A stretch of DNA of 64,000 bases from Pseudooceanicola nanhaiensis DSM 18065 (GTDB lineage: Bacteria; Pseudomonadota; Alphaproteobacteria; Rhodobacterales; Rhodobacteraceae), in the NCBI RefSeq assembly GCF_000688295.1, contig NZ_JHZF01000011.1:1086288-1150287 (forward strand). The letters are read 5' to 3'. Both the position numbers and the translations under genes were made by a program. How positions within the stretch are numbered: the first letter of the stretch is position 1; the number at the start of each line of letters is the position of its first letter. The notes beneath the pieces are model-generated. The model was not told the DNA's origin and did no database searches. It was given only the letters and a program-made list of their open reading frames with translations. Of the stretch, positions 1 to 8,938 are shown in pieces.

Positions 1-342
1 GTCGCCGACGGCCAGCACGCGGCCCAGCTTCAGAAGCCGGCACTCCGCGATCAGGTCCACGCCCGCGGCGGGCTTGCGCATGAAGTCGATCGAGCAATTC
101 GTGGTGACGGCCAGCGCCTTCGGCCCGATCATCGCCAGCAGCGCGAGGTAGACGGTGACATCGGCCAGCGCGAACATCGTCGGGCCCGAGATCGTGCCCC
201 CGGGCCGCAGGTGGCGATCGTCCACCGGCAGGCGCACGGTGATCTCCCTGTCGCCGACGTGATCCACGACATAGCCCCGCGCCTGCGCGAACTCTGCCGC
301 GATGAAGTCATGCAGCGCCGCGATATCCATCTGCACCGTCAT
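1..342 (-). CDS. PaaI-type hotdog thioesterase (partial, runs off left edge)
   Basis: About 114 codons are visible; the C-terminus lies outside the window. The segment GGTISGPTMFALADVTVYLA, followed by TTNCSIDFMRKP, is the typical hotdog-fold acyl-CoA thioesterase core of the PaaI/4HBT family, in which the Gly-rich stretch and the helix Asp/Glu line the CoA-thioester site. The ATG at 342 was chosen because the fold begins soon after; ATG 330 is an alternative. It is divergent from the enoyl-CoA hydratase gene at 400, and the 57-bp gap must hold both promoters. The pairing suggests acyl-CoA metabolism. Substrate is unknown. Confidence 0.8.
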   Translation of the reverse strand, partial: MTVQMDIAALHDFIAAEFAQARGYVVDHVGDREITVRLPVDDRHLRPGGTISGPTMFALADVTVYLALLAMIGPKALAVTTNCSIDFMRKPAAGVDLIAECRLLKLGRVLAVGD

Positions 343-399
343 TCTTTCCCTCCCTGCAATGCGGGCCTAGAGTTCCCGTAAAGGCTAGGGAGGCACAAG

Positions 400-1185
400 A
401 TGGCAATTCTGGAACGTCACGACACCGGCGCGATCGCCCATCTGAGGATGAACGCGCCCGAACGGCTGAACGCGCTCTCGGACGCGATGCTCGAGGCGCT
501 GCGATCCGAACTCGACCGGTTGCGCGAGGATCGCGCGATCCGGGTGGTGATCCTGTCCGGCGCCGGCAAGGCCTTCTGCGCGGGTCACGACCTGAAGGAG
601 ATGCAGGCCGGCCGGCAGGCCGAGGACGGCGGCGCGGCCTATTTCGCCGACCTCTTCACCCGCTGTTCCGCAGTGATGCGGGCGATCCGCACCCTGCCCC
701 AGCCGGTCATCGCGCGGCCGCACGGCATCGCGACCGCGGCGGGCTGCCAGCTGGTCGCCTCATGCGACATGGCGGTGGCGGCCGAGGGCACGCGCTTCGG
801 GGTGAACGGGGTGAACATCGGGCTCTTCTGCTCGACCCCGATGGTCGCGCTGTCGCGCAACATCCCCCGCAAGCAGGCGTTCGAGATGCTGACCACCGGC
901 AGTTTCATCGACACCGCGCGCGCGCTCGAGCTGGGGCTGATCAACCGCGCGGTGCCCGAGGAGGTGCTCGAGGCCGAGACGATGGCGCTGGCCGAGACGG
1001 TTGCCGGCAAGCTGGGCTCGGCCGTGCGAATCGGGAAGGAGGCGTTCTACGCCCAGCTCGAGATGGGGCTCGACGAGGCCTATGGCTACACCGGAGAGGT
1101 CATGGTGCGGAACATGCTGGACCGGGACACCGAGGAGGGCATTTCCGCGTTCCTGGAAAAGCGTCCGCCGGAATGGCGGCAATAA
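400..1185 (+). CDS. Enoyl-CoA hydratase/isomerase (crotonase) family protein
   Basis: This 261-residue crotonase-fold protein probably hydrates or isomerises an acyl-CoA in the cytoplasm. The oxyanion-hole/CoA segment GAGKAFCAGHDLKEM lies near residues 50-65, and the second half-site region (CDMAVAAEGTRFGVNGVNIGL) near 125-145. The length is normal for a single-domain crotonase. At the second acidic position the sequence around GLFCSTPMVALSR lacks the classic Glu of hydratases, as in ECHDC3-like members, so the exact reaction is uncertain. The start ATG follows a GGGAGG ribosome site. It is divergent from the thioesterase gene, which fits a fatty-acyl role. Confidence 0.88.
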   Translation: MAILERHDTGAIAHLRMNAPERLNALSDAMLEALRSELDRLREDRAIRVVILSGAGKAFCAGHDLKEMQAGRQAEDGGAAYFADLFTRCSAVMRAIRTLPQPVIARPHGIATAAGCQLVASCDMAVAAEGTRFGVNGVNIGLFCSTPMVALSRNIPRKQAFEMLTTGSFIDTARALELGLINRAVPEEVLEAETMALAETVAGKLGSAVRIGKEAFYAQLEMGLDEAYGYTGEVMVRNMLDRDTEEGISAFLEKRPPEWRQ

Positions 1186-1548
1186 TCCGCTCACCTTTTT
1201 GCCGCAAATGCGCGGTGCGCGTGGCGAAGATCACGAAATCGCCGCAATGTTTTCGCGCCCCGGCATGAGCTTACTCAACCTTTACACGAACCTGAAACCA
1301 AATGTGGACGGCCGGCCCAGCTTTTGCCCCATTTGCCAACGGTTTGAATTGAGCGCAGGGTCGAATTGCGACGACGTTTTGACGACAGTGGGTCACCGCA
1401 CGCAAGCAGTCCCTCCGGGCCGCTCTCTCTCTCTCAGGCCTTCGACGACTTGTGAGCGGTGACCCACGCCCCTTCCCTCCCCGAATGGTGACCGGAGCCG
1501 GCCCGCGCAGGCTTTCCAAAGGCGCGGCTTTCGCCTAGATCGCGCCCC
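1186..1548. other. 363-bp intergenic region upstream of trmFO; contains a structured element
   Basis: No convincing gene is present. The notable content is a 12-bp perfect inverted repeat (see the separate entry at 1388-1467) with a CT-repeat loop. A lower-GC stretch around 1265-1310 could carry promoter elements, but I cannot assign a confident -35/-10 pair. Confidence 0.5.
1388..1467. other. Candidate structured RNA: 80-nt stem with 12-bp perfect closing arms
   Basis: GTGGGTCACCGC at 1388-1399 is exactly complementary to GCGGTGACCCAC at 1456-1467. The 56-nt loop contains a second short pair (GGCC...GGCC) flanking a (CT)n tract. The structure is symmetrical, so the transcribed strand cannot be told from the sequence. 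No T-run follows on either side, so it is not a standard terminator. It may be a small RNA or the trmFO leader. No known family was recognised. Confidence 0.45.
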
Positions 1549-2907
1549 ATGGACAAGACATTGCATATCGTCGGCGGCGGCATGGCCGGGAGCGAGGCCG
1601 CCTGGCAGGCGGCGAACATGGGCGTCGACGTGGTGATCCACGAGATGCGGCCGAAGGTCGGCACCTTCGCGCACCAGACCGGCAACCTGGCCGAGATGGT
1701 CTGCTCGAATTCCTTCCGCTCGGACGACGACGAACAGAACGCCGTGGGGCTCCTCCACTGGGAGATGCGGGCGGCGAACGGTCTGATCATGGGCGCGGCC
1801 GACAGGCACCGCCTGCCCGCCGGCGGCGCGCTGGCCGTCGACCGCGATCCCTTCTCCGAACACGTGACCGAGGTGCTGCGCGCCCATCCCCGCATCCGCG
1901 TCGAAGAGGGCGAGGTGAGCGCCCTGCCCGACGACGGCCACTGGATCTTCGCGACCGGGCCGCTGACCTCGACCGCCCTCGGCCAGGCGATCCAGGCCGA
2001 GACCGGGGCCGAGCGGCTGGCCTTCTTCGACGCCATCGCGCCGATCGTCTATGCCGAAAGCATCGACATGGACGTCGTCTGGGCCCAGAGCCGCTATGAC
2101 AAGGGCGAGACGGAGGCCGAGCAGAAGGCCTACCTCAACTGCCCGATGACCAAGGATCAGTACGAGGCCTTCATCGACGCGCTGCTCGCCGCCGAGAAGA
2201 CCGAGTTCCACGAGGGCGAAACCGCCGGGTATTTCGACGGCTGCCTGCCGATCGAGGTCATGGCCGAACGTGGCCGCGAGACGCTGCGCCACGGGCCGAT
2301 GAAACCCGTGGGGCTGACCAATGCCCACAAGCCCGACGAGAAACCCTACGCGGTGGTCCAGCTGCGGCGGGACAATGCGCTCGGGACGCTGTTCAACATC
2401 GTCGGCTTCCAGACCAAGATGAAATACGGCGCCCAGACGGAGGTCTTCCGGATGATCCCGGGGCTCGAGAACGCGAGCTTCGCGCGGCTCGGCGGGATCC
2501 ACCGGAACACCTTCCTCAACTCGCCCACCCTGCTCGACGACCGGATGCGCCTGCGCTCGCGGCCACACGTCCGCTTCGCCGGGCAGGTCACCGGGGTCGA
2601 GGGCTACGTGGAAAGCGCCGCCATGGGCCTTGTCGCGGGCCGGTTCGCCGCGGCCGAGATCCTCGGCCAGCCGCTGGCGCCGGTGCCGCAGGACACCGCC
2701 ATGGGCGCGCTCATCCATCACATCACCGGCGGGGCCGAGGCCAAGACCTTCCAGCCGATGAACGTGAACTTCGGCCTCTTCCGCCCGCTCGAGGACGTGC
2801 GCGGCGGGCGCCGGGGCCGGAAGGACCGCTACAAGGGCTACACGGACCGCGCCAAGGAGGCCTGGCAGGGCTGGCTCGCGGGGCAGGATACGGCGGCGCT
2901 TGCCTGA
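1549..2907 (+). CDS. trmFO: Methylenetetrahydrofolate--tRNA-(uracil-5-)-methyltransferase TrmFO
   Basis: TrmFO makes ribothymidine at U54 of tRNA using 5,10-methylenetetrahydrofolate and FADH2. The 452-residue protein starts with the FAD dinucleotide fold [17 protein letters not shown], followed by the family signature [12 protein letters not shown] near residues 43-54 that carries the nucleophilic Cys. Later family blocks include [24 protein letters not shown] and VVQLRRDN. Length and order match the family. The C-terminus is basic ([17 protein letters not shown]), consistent with RNA binding. It appears monocistronic apart from the small membrane-protein gene just downstream. Confidence 0.97.
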   Translation: MDKTLHIVGGGMAGSEAAWQAANMGVDVVIHEMRPKVGTFAHQTGNLAEMVCSNSFRSDDDEQNAVGLLHWEMRAANGLIMGAADRHRLPAGGALAVDRDPFSEHVTEVLRAHPRIRVEEGEVSALPDDGHWIFATGPLTSTALGQAIQAETGAERLAFFDAIAPIVYAESIDMDVVWAQSRYDKGETEAEQKAYLNCPMTKDQYEAFIDALLAAEKTEFHEGETAGYFDGCLPIEVMAERGRETLRHGPMKPVGLTNAHKPDEKPYAVVQLRRDNALGTLFNIVGFQTKMKYGAQTEVFRMIPGLENASFARLGGIHRNTFLNSPTLLDDRMRLRSRPHVRFAGQVTGVEGYVESAAMGLVAGRFAAAEILGQPLAPVPQDTAMGALIHHITGGAEAKTFQPMNVNFGLFRPLEDVRGGRRGRKDRYKGYTDRAKEAWQGWLAGQDTAALA

Positions 2908-2959
2908 GGGCGGGAGCGACCCCATATCTTGGGTTCGACAGACCCCGAGGACCCGAAAG

Positions 2960-3157
2960 ATGCTCTACCTGCTTGCCCTGCTCCTGCCCCCGCTGGCGAT
3001 CTTCCTCGCCGGACGGCCGATCCTGGGCATCGTGATCTTCTTCATCTGGCTGCCCGCCATCCTTCTGTCCGGGGGGCTGGGGCACCCGATCTTCATCCTT
3101 CTCGCGTGGCTGGTGATCCACGAGCGCCAGACCCGCTGGCTCTCGCGCCGGGACTGA
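2960..3157 (+). CDS. Small YqaE/Pmp3-like membrane protein
   Basis: This 65-residue protein is almost entirely two hydrophobic helices. The LLPPLAIFLAGRP segment and the following hydrophobic stretch resemble the YqaE/Pmp3 family, small stress-associated inner-membrane proteins, although the usual C-terminal pattern is diverged. The ATG at 2960 was preferred over an upstream start at 2900 because the latter would add a polar leader overlapping trmFO. It lies 52 bp after trmFO on the same strand and may be cotranscribed. The family assignment is moderate. Confidence 0.65.
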   Translation: MLYLLALLLPPLAIFLAGRPILGIVIFFIWLPAILLSGGLGHPIFILLAWLVIHERQTRWLSRRD

Positions 3158-3382
3158 GGACGACGCAGGCGGCCGGGGCAAGCAAGGTTCGGGCCCGGCC
3201 GTTCTCTCCGCACCCGGTTGGCAGTCGCGGTCACAGCGTGGCTCTCCGCATCGGCGAAATGTCATCGAGCGCGCCCATCATCTGACCGGCGATTCCGCTG
3301 ACCGGGCGTCGGGCATCGGCCGCCGCCTCGCGCCGAGACACCGCAACTGGACCCCCCGCGCGGCCCGCGCTACCATTCCACC

Positions 3383-3988
3383 ATGCAGGACGATTTCCTC
3401 GACAAGGTCTACGACCTCGAGACCCCCGACGCCTTGCGGCGGCATTACGATGCCTGGGCCGCGCGCTACGACGCGGACCTCGAAGCGCAGGGCTATGCCA
3501 CCCCGGGCCGCTGCGCCGCCGCGCTGAAGGCGGCGGGGCTGTCGCGCGATGCGGCGATCCTCGACATGGGCTGCGGCACGGGCCTGTCGGGCCGGGCGCT
3601 GCGGGCCGAAGGCTTCACCACGATCGACGGTGCCGACGTCTCGGCGGGGATGCTGGAGGTGGCCGCCGGGACCGGCGCCTACCGGCAGCTCGTCAACACC
3701 GCCGAAACCGGGCTTCCGACCGGGCCCTATGCCGCCGTGACCGCCATCGGCGTGATCGGCGCGGGCGCTGCCCCGGCGGCGCTCTTCGACGATTGCCTCG
3801 CGGCGCTCTCCCGCGGCGGGCTCTTCTGCTTCTCGTTCAACGACCACACGCTCGAGATGCCGGAATACACCGCCCGGCGCGACATCGCGCTGGCCTCGGG
3901 CCGGGTCTCGCTCGTCTCGGAGGACACCGGCGTGCACATCCGCGGGCTGGGATCGACCTCCAAGGTCTACGTGCTGAAACGCAATTGA
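3383..3988 (+). CDS. Class I SAM-dependent methyltransferase
   Basis: This 201-residue cytosolic methyltransferase has motif I DMGCGTGLSGRAL at about residues 56-68, the acidic loop GADVSAGML, and the post-motif SRGGLFCFSFNDH, a UbiE/Tam-like Rossmann methyltransferase layout. The N-terminal YDAWAARYDADL segment is typical of small-molecule methyltransferases. The substrate cannot be inferred. Its stop codon overlaps the TTG start of gluQ, so the two genes are probably translationally coupled. No strong ribosome site precedes the ATG at 3383. Confidence 0.85.
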   Translation: MQDDFLDKVYDLETPDALRRHYDAWAARYDADLEAQGYATPGRCAAALKAAGLSRDAAILDMGCGTGLSGRALRAEGFTTIDGADVSAGMLEVAAGTGAYRQLVNTAETGLPTGPYAAVTAIGVIGAGAAPAALFDDCLAALSRGGLFCFSFNDHTLEMPEYTARRDIALASGRVSLVSEDTGVHIRGLGSTSKVYVLKRN

Positions 3989-4836
3989 GCTTCCGCACCC
4001 GCTTCGCCCCCTCGCCCACCGGGCCGCTGCACCTGGGCCACGCCTATTCGGCCCTGACCGCGCATGACATGGCGCGGGCGGCGGGCGGGCAGTTCTTCCT
4101 GCGCCTCGACGATATCGACCAGAGCCGCGCCCGGCCGGAATGGGCCCGCCTGATCGAGGACGATCTGGCCTGGCTGGGCATTGCCTGGGACGCGCCTGTG
4201 CACCGTCAGTCCGAGCATCTCGACCGCTATCGCGCCGCCCTCGACCGGCTGGCGGCCCGCGGGCTGACCTATCCCTGTTCCTGCACCCGGCGCGACATCG
4301 AGGCCGCCGCCTCCGCCCCGCAGGAAGGCGTGCCCCTGTTCGGGCCCGACGGGCGCATCTACCCCGGGACCTGCCGGGGCCGGAAGATGTCGGAGGCCCG
4401 GCCCACGGACGCCATCCGCCTCGACCTCACCCGCTGCCCCGAGATGGCGCTGGACTTCACCGAGACCGGGCCCGCCCACGCCGGACGGCATGTGGTGACC
4501 CGCGACGGGCTGCTCACGCATGTCGGAGACCCGGTGCTGGCGCGGCCGAACATGGCCGCCTCCTATCACCTGTCGATCGTGATCGACGACGCGGACCAGC
4601 GGATCACCCATGTCATCCGGGGCGAGGACCTGTTCGAGGCGACCCGGCTCCAGCGGGCGCTCCAGCATCTGCTGGATCTGCCGACGCCGCTCTACCATCA
4701 CCATGCGCTGATCCGCGACGAGGCGGGCAAGCGGCTGGCCAAGCGCGACGACGCCCGCGCCATCGCCCGCTACCGCGACGAGGGCGCCACCCCGCAGGAC
4801 ATCCGCGCGATGATCGGCCTGGCGCCCGCGGCCTAG
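3985..4836 (+). CDS. gluQ: Glutamyl-Q tRNA(Asp) synthetase
   Basis: This paralogue of glutamyl-tRNA synthetase lacks the anticodon-binding domain and transfers glutamate to queuosine in tRNA(Asp). The 283-residue length is right. The class I signature HLGH occurs in RFAPSPTGPLHLGHAYSA, and the KMSKS-equivalent is KRLAKRDDA near residue 255. A zinc-binding CSC...C pattern appears at YPCSCTRRDIEA and GTCRG. I place the start at TTG 3985, where TTGA overlaps the methyltransferase stop; no ATG or GTG lies between that stop and the conserved N-terminus. The gene converges on hisI with a 4-bp CTAG overlap of the two stop codons. Confidence 0.93.
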   Translation: MSFRTRFAPSPTGPLHLGHAYSALTAHDMARAAGGQFFLRLDDIDQSRARPEWARLIEDDLAWLGIAWDAPVHRQSEHLDRYRAALDRLAARGLTYPCSCTRRDIEAAASAPQEGVPLFGPDGRIYPGTCRGRKMSEARPTDAIRLDLTRCPEMALDFTETGPAHAGRHVVTRDGLLTHVGDPVLARPNMAASYHLSIVIDDADQRITHVIRGEDLFEATRLQRALQHLLDLPTPLYHHHALIRDEAGKRLAKRDDARAIARYRDEGATPQDIRAMIGLAPAA

Positions 4837-5192
4837 ACCATCGGCTTCAGGATCTCGCGCTCCCCGCCCGGCGTGACGGAGGTGTAGAAGCAGCTGCGCC
4901 GGTTGGTGTGGCAGGCCGGCCCCTCCTGGCGGACCAGCACGAGAATGCAGTCCCGGTCGCAATCCACCCGCATCTCGACAAGGCTCTGCAGGTGGCCCGA
5001 GCTCTCGCCCTTGCGCCAGAGCGCCTTGCGCGACCGCGACCAGTAGGTGACGTGTCCGGTCTCCAGCGTCTCGGCCACCGAGGCGGCGTTCATCCATGCC
5101 ATCATGAGCACCTCGCCCGAGGCCTCGTCCTGGGCGATGGCGGGGATCAGGCCGGCTGAATCGTAGGTGAGCGAAGCGGGATCGAAGGCCAT
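4833..5192 (-). CDS. hisI: Phosphoribosyl-AMP cyclohydrolase HisI
   Basis: HisI opens the adenine ring of phosphoribosyl-AMP in step 3 of histidine biosynthesis. At 119 residues it is the monofunctional form without the HisE pyrophosphohydrolase domain. Family features are MMAWMN, YWSRSRKALWRKGESSGH, the metal ligands DCDRDC and the downstream CHTNRRSCFY. The gene is isolated from other his genes here. It converges on gluQ and is divergent from the IscU-like gene at 5262. Confidence 0.97.
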   Translation of the reverse strand: MAFDPASLTYDSAGLIPAIAQDEASGEVLMMAWMNAASVAETLETGHVTYWSRSRKALWRKGESSGHLQSLVEMRVDCDRDCILVLVRQEGPACHTNRRSCFYTSVTPGGEREILKPMV

Positions 5193-5261
5193 TGCGGAAA
5201 ACCCTTTTGCATCGGCGGCGGGAGCCCCTATCTATGCAGACGAGACCCGAAAGGAAATCCC

Positions 5262-5714
5262 ATGTCCGGCGAGAGCGACCTCATCAAGCTCTATTCCACC
5301 CGCATCCTCGGCCTCGCCGCGGACATTCCGCGGCAGGATCGGCTGGCCGATCCCGACGCGACGGTGAAGCGCCGCGCACCGCTCTGCGGCTCGACCGTGA
5401 CCGTGGACCTGCGGGTCGAGGACGGCAGGATCGCCGATTACGGCCAGGAGGTGCGCGCCTGCGCGCTCGGCCAGGCCGCCGCCAGCATCGTCGGCGCCAA
5501 TATCGTCGGCTGCACCCGGGAAGAGGTGCACGCCGCCCGCGACGCGCTGAAGGCCATGCTGAAGGAGGACGGGCCCACCCCGCCCGCGCCCTTCGCCGAT
5601 CTCGAGGTGCTGCGCCCGGCGCAGGAGTACAGGAACCGCCACGCCTCGATCCTGCTGTCGCTGGAAGCGACGGCCGAGGCGATGGACAGCCTGCGCCAGA
5701 GCGACTGCGCTTAA
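5262..5714 (+). CDS. IscU/NifU-like iron-sulfur scaffold protein
   Basis: The 150-residue protein resembles the NifU N-terminal/IscU scaffold fold: an N-terminal LYSTRILGLAADIP segment, then RAPLCGSTVTVDL with the first conserved Cys, then RACALGQAAASIV with the second. A third C-terminal Cys of classical IscU is replaced by the alphaproteobacterial ending AQEYRNRHASILL. This is the standalone IscU-like family often found beside hisI in Rhodobacterales. Whether it loads clusters is not shown by the sequence. A GGAAA ribosome-binding stretch precedes the ATG. Confidence 0.85.
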   Translation: MSGESDLIKLYSTRILGLAADIPRQDRLADPDATVKRRAPLCGSTVTVDLRVEDGRIADYGQEVRACALGQAAASIVGANIVGCTREEVHAARDALKAMLKEDGPTPPAPFADLEVLRPAQEYRNRHASILLSLEATAEAMDSLRQSDCA

Positions 5715-5771
5715 CCTCCCGTTCGGACCTCTCGGGCTATACCCCGCGCCACGTCACAGGTGCGAGGCGCG

Positions 5772-7178
5772 ATGAAACAGGACCCGGCCCCCAGGGCGGA
5801 CACTCCGGCAGGCGGACGGCCCGACCGGCTCGCCAAATCCGCCGTCTCGCTCGGGCGGGAGGTCGTGGATATCGCGGCTTTCCTCGAACGGCTGGACGAG
5901 GACGGGCAGGCGCAGCTCGACGCGCTCGCCGCGCTGACCGAGAATTCGGATCACCTGGTCCAGATCAACGCGGGCGTGTCGGAATCGCTCAAGGCGCTGG
6001 CGACGATCGTGCAGGACGCGCTCGGCGCGCTCGACACCTCGGTCGAGAACATGCAGGCCTCCGGGCGCGTCGGCGATCGTCTGAACGTGCAGGCCCGCGA
6101 CATGACCGCCCGGTCGGAAGAGGTGCGGCCGGTGCTCGACGCGGTGCGCGTGAACAACGACCAGATCCTGACCATCGCCGCGCAGGTGAACATGCTGGCG
6201 ATCAACGCCAAGATCGAAGCCGCCCGGGCGGGGGATGCCGGGCGCGGCTTCTCGGTCGTCGCGGATGCGATCAACGAATTGTCGACCCGGACCGGCGCCG
6301 CCGCGCAGGACGTCACCCGCAATGTCGCCAACCTCGCCGACTGGCTCGAACGGATGCAGGGCGCGATCACCGCGCTCGACGCGACGCTCGCCGAACTCGA
6401 TGCCCGCGCCACGACCTCGGCCGACCTGCTCCGCGCCGCCTGGACCCGGATCAGCGGCGCCGGCGACCAGGCCCGGCAGGTTCGCGAGGACGCGGGCGCG
6501 GCGCAGGAGAAGCTGAAGGACTTCCCGCCCCTCCTGACACGGATGGGCGATCTCGTCTCCTCCGGCGCCCGGGGGGTGGCCGACGCCCATCACCGCCTCG
6601 GCCGGCTGGTCGACATGTCCGAAACCCTGGTCCAGGACAGCGTGGCGCTCGGCGGCGAGACCGAGGACAGCCGCTTCATCGCAGAGGTGCAGGCGCGCGC
6701 CGCCGCCGTCTCGCAGGCCTTCGAGGCGGGGGTGGAGGCCGGGCGCATCTCGATGTCCGACCTCTTCGACAGGGCCTATCAGCCGGTGCGCGGCAGCAAC
6801 CCGCCCCAGCACATGACCCGCTTCACCCGCTTCACCGATGCGGTGCTGCCCGCGATCCAGGAGCCCGCGCTCGACTTCGACCGCCGCGTCGTCTTCTGCG
6901 CCGCCGTGGACCGGCGCGGCTACCTGCCGACGCACAACCGCAGGTTTTCGGGCAGACCGCGGCGGGATCCGGTCTGGAACGCCGCGCATTGCCGCAACCG
7001 CCGGATCTTCGACGACCGGGTCGGGCTGAAGGCGGGCGGCAATACCGAACCCTTCCTCCTCCAGATCTATCGCCGGGACATGGGCGGCGGGAACTTCGCC
7101 ATCATGAAGGACCTTTCGGCGCCGATCTTCGTGAAGGGCCGGCACTGGGGCGGGCTGCGCCTGGCCTACCGCTTCTGA
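5772..7178 (+). CDS. Soluble methyl-accepting chemotaxis protein with C-terminal sensor-like domain
   Basis: The protein (about 468 residues) contains the highly conserved chemoreceptor hairpin tip variant [28 protein letters not shown] near residues 145-170. I see no transmembrane segment, so it should be cytoplasmic. The signalling helices come first, and the C-terminal region carries [27 protein letters not shown] and [12 protein letters not shown], a module found at the C-terminus of many receptors. The order is inverted relative to a textbook receptor. ATG 5772 follows GAGG; an in-frame GTG at 5760 is an alternative. No che genes adjoin it. Confidence 0.85.
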   Translation: MKQDPAPRADTPAGGRPDRLAKSAVSLGREVVDIAAFLERLDEDGQAQLDALAALTENSDHLVQINAGVSESLKALATIVQDALGALDTSVENMQASGRVGDRLNVQARDMTARSEEVRPVLDAVRVNNDQILTIAAQVNMLAINAKIEAARAGDAGRGFSVVADAINELSTRTGAAAQDVTRNVANLADWLERMQGAITALDATLAELDARATTSADLLRAAWTRISGAGDQARQVREDAGAAQEKLKDFPPLLTRMGDLVSSGARGVADAHHRLGRLVDMSETLVQDSVALGGETEDSRFIAEVQARAAAVSQAFEAGVEAGRISMSDLFDRAYQPVRGSNPPQHMTRFTRFTDAVLPAIQEPALDFDRRVVFCAAVDRRGYLPTHNRRFSGRPRRDPVWNAAHCRNRRIFDDRVGLKAGGNTEPFLLQIYRRDMGGGNFAIMKDLSAPIFVKGRHWGGLRLAYRF

Positions 7179-7291
7179 GACCCCGTGGCCACAACCCCGG
7201 CCACCGCGCCCCGCCCGGTGGCTGAAAACGCCCCCTGCGCCCTTGTGCGTCCCGGCGTCCCGGTGATGATGCGCGCAGGAGGACAGGGCAG

Positions 7292-8779
7292 ATGAACAAT
7301 CCCGACCGCATCCCCGTCATCGTCGGCGTGGGCCAGATCAACGACCGCCGCGAGGAGGACCGCGCCGCGGGCCTCGACAGCCTCGCACTGATGGAGGCCG
7401 CGCTCCGCCGGGCCGAGGCCGATGCCGGGGGCGCGTGGCTCTCCGCGCTCGACACGCTCTCCACGGTCGACCAGATCTCCTTCCCCGACCTCACGGGCAT
7501 CGCCCCGGCCCTCGCCGACCGGCTCGGCGCCAGCCCCGCGGTGGCCGAGACCACCAAGATGCCGCATGGCGACAGCCCGATCCGCCTGCTGAACCGCGCC
7601 GCGAACCGGATCGCCGCCGGAGAGGCCACGATCTGCGCCATCGTCGGGGCCGAGGCGCTGCGCACCGCCGCCGCCCGCGCCGCGGCCGAGGGCAAGCGCC
7701 CCGGCGACATTCTGCGCGGCTCGCCCAAGCGGAGGGTGAACCCCTATCGCCGCGCCTTCGGGCTGGTCGCGCCGACGGACATGTACCCGCTCTACGAAAA
7801 CGCCTGCCGGCATGCCTGGGGCCAGGACCTCGCCGCCGGCCAGGCCGAGACCGGCCGCCTCTGGGAGGGGCTGTCGCGCACCGCCGCCGAAACCGCGGGG
7901 GCCTGGATCCGCGATCCCGCCACCGCCGAAGAGATCACCACACCCTCGCCCGCGAACCGCCCCGTCGCGCATCCCTATCTCAAGCTCATGGTGGCCAATG
8001 CCTCCGTCAACCAGGGCGCGGGCTTCCTCGTCACCTCGCTGGCCGAGGCGCGCCGCCGCGGCATCCCCGAGGCGCGGCTCGTCCATGTCGGCGCCGGCGC
8101 GGCCGCGCAGGAACCCTACGAGATCCTCGACCGCCCCGGTTTCACCGCCTCCCCCTCGATGGAAACGGTGCTCGCCCGCACGCTCGACTTCAACGGGATG
8201 ACCGCGGCGGACCTTGCGCTCGTCGAGCTCTATTCCTGCTTCCCGGTCGTCCCCAAGCTCGCCCGCCGGAGCCTCGGCTGGCCCGAGGATCGCCCGGTCA
8301 GCACCTTCGGCGGCCTGACCTTCGGCGGTGCGCCGGTGGCGAATTACATGTCCCACGCGGTCGTCGCCATGACCCGCGCGCTGCGCGGCACCGCTGACCG
8401 GGGGCTTCTCTATGCCAATGGCGGCATCGTCACGACGAACCACGCGATCGTCATTTCCGGCGCGCCGCTCGACACCGCCCTGCCGCGCGACCCCGACGTG
8501 CAGGCCGAGGCGGACGCGAAACGCGCCCCGGCCCCCGCGCTCGACGAGGATCACGAGGGCCCGGTCACCGTGGAAAGCTGGACCGTCCTCTACGACCGGC
8601 AGGCCCGTCCGTCCCGTGGCATCGTCGTCGCCCGCACGCCCGCGGGCGCCCGCACCCTGGCCGAGGTCCCGGCCGAGGACGCGGCGCTCATCGCCACGCT
8701 CACCGACGGCGCCCTCGATCCGGTCGGGCTCGCGGGCCGGATCACGGCCGCAGACGGCACCCGCCGCTTCACGCGCTGA
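7292..8779 (+). CDS. Thiolase-like acetyl-CoA acetyltransferase (SCP-2-like type)
   Basis: The 495-residue protein has the thiolase fold and matches the class often annotated acetyl-CoA acetyltransferase with an extra C-terminal domain of about 100 residues (ESWTVLYDRQARPSRGIVVAR onward). The C-terminal thiolase block YANGGIVTTNHAIVISG is recognisable, as is ELYSCFPVVPKLA. The expected nucleophilic Cys motif of degradative thiolases near residue 90 is not obvious, so catalytic activity is uncertain. A strong AGGAGG ribosome site precedes the ATG. It converges on the PdxA-linked TIM-barrel gene. Confidence 0.8.
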   Translation: MNNPDRIPVIVGVGQINDRREEDRAAGLDSLALMEAALRRAEADAGGAWLSALDTLSTVDQISFPDLTGIAPALADRLGASPAVAETTKMPHGDSPIRLLNRAANRIAAGEATICAIVGAEALRTAAARAAAEGKRPGDILRGSPKRRVNPYRRAFGLVAPTDMYPLYENACRHAWGQDLAAGQAETGRLWEGLSRTAAETAGAWIRDPATAEEITTPSPANRPVAHPYLKLMVANASVNQGAGFLVTSLAEARRRGIPEARLVHVGAGAAAQEPYEILDRPGFTASPSMETVLARTLDFNGMTAADLALVELYSCFPVVPKLARRSLGWPEDRPVSTFGGLTFGGAPVANYMSHAVVAMTRALRGTADRGLLYANGGIVTTNHAIVISGAPLDTALPRDPDVQAEADAKRAPAPALDEDHEGPVTVESWTVLYDRQARPSRGIVVARTPAGARTLAEVPAEDAALIATLTDGALDPVGLAGRITAADGTRRFTR

Positions 8780-8783
8780 TCCC

Positions 8784-8858
8784 GCCTTCCTCTGGTCCGC
8801 GTATCCTCGGGGGGCGCCTGCGCCCGCGCAGGCGATCGGGGGGCAGACAGCCCCCCGG
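8784..8858. repeat. Dispersed intergenic palindromic element, copy 1
   Basis: It begins GCCTTCCTCTGGTCC, continues with a GTATCCTCGGGG core and ends in a G6...C6 hairpin. Copies with the same opening or hairpin occur at 20233, 44095 and 57293. It lies between two convergent genes and could act in transcript 3'-end formation. Confidence 0.6.
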
Positions 8859-8938
8859 CGCGCGGACCGGGCTCGATGCCCGGGCCGCGCGCGCCCGTGG
8901 CGACGGGCCCCGCCCGGCGCAACGCTTCGGCGCGACGG

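Noticed and set aside
1393-2925. 510-codon frame antisense to trmFO
   Set aside because: No motif, His/Val/Glu-rich shadow composition, and trmFO is certain on the other strand.
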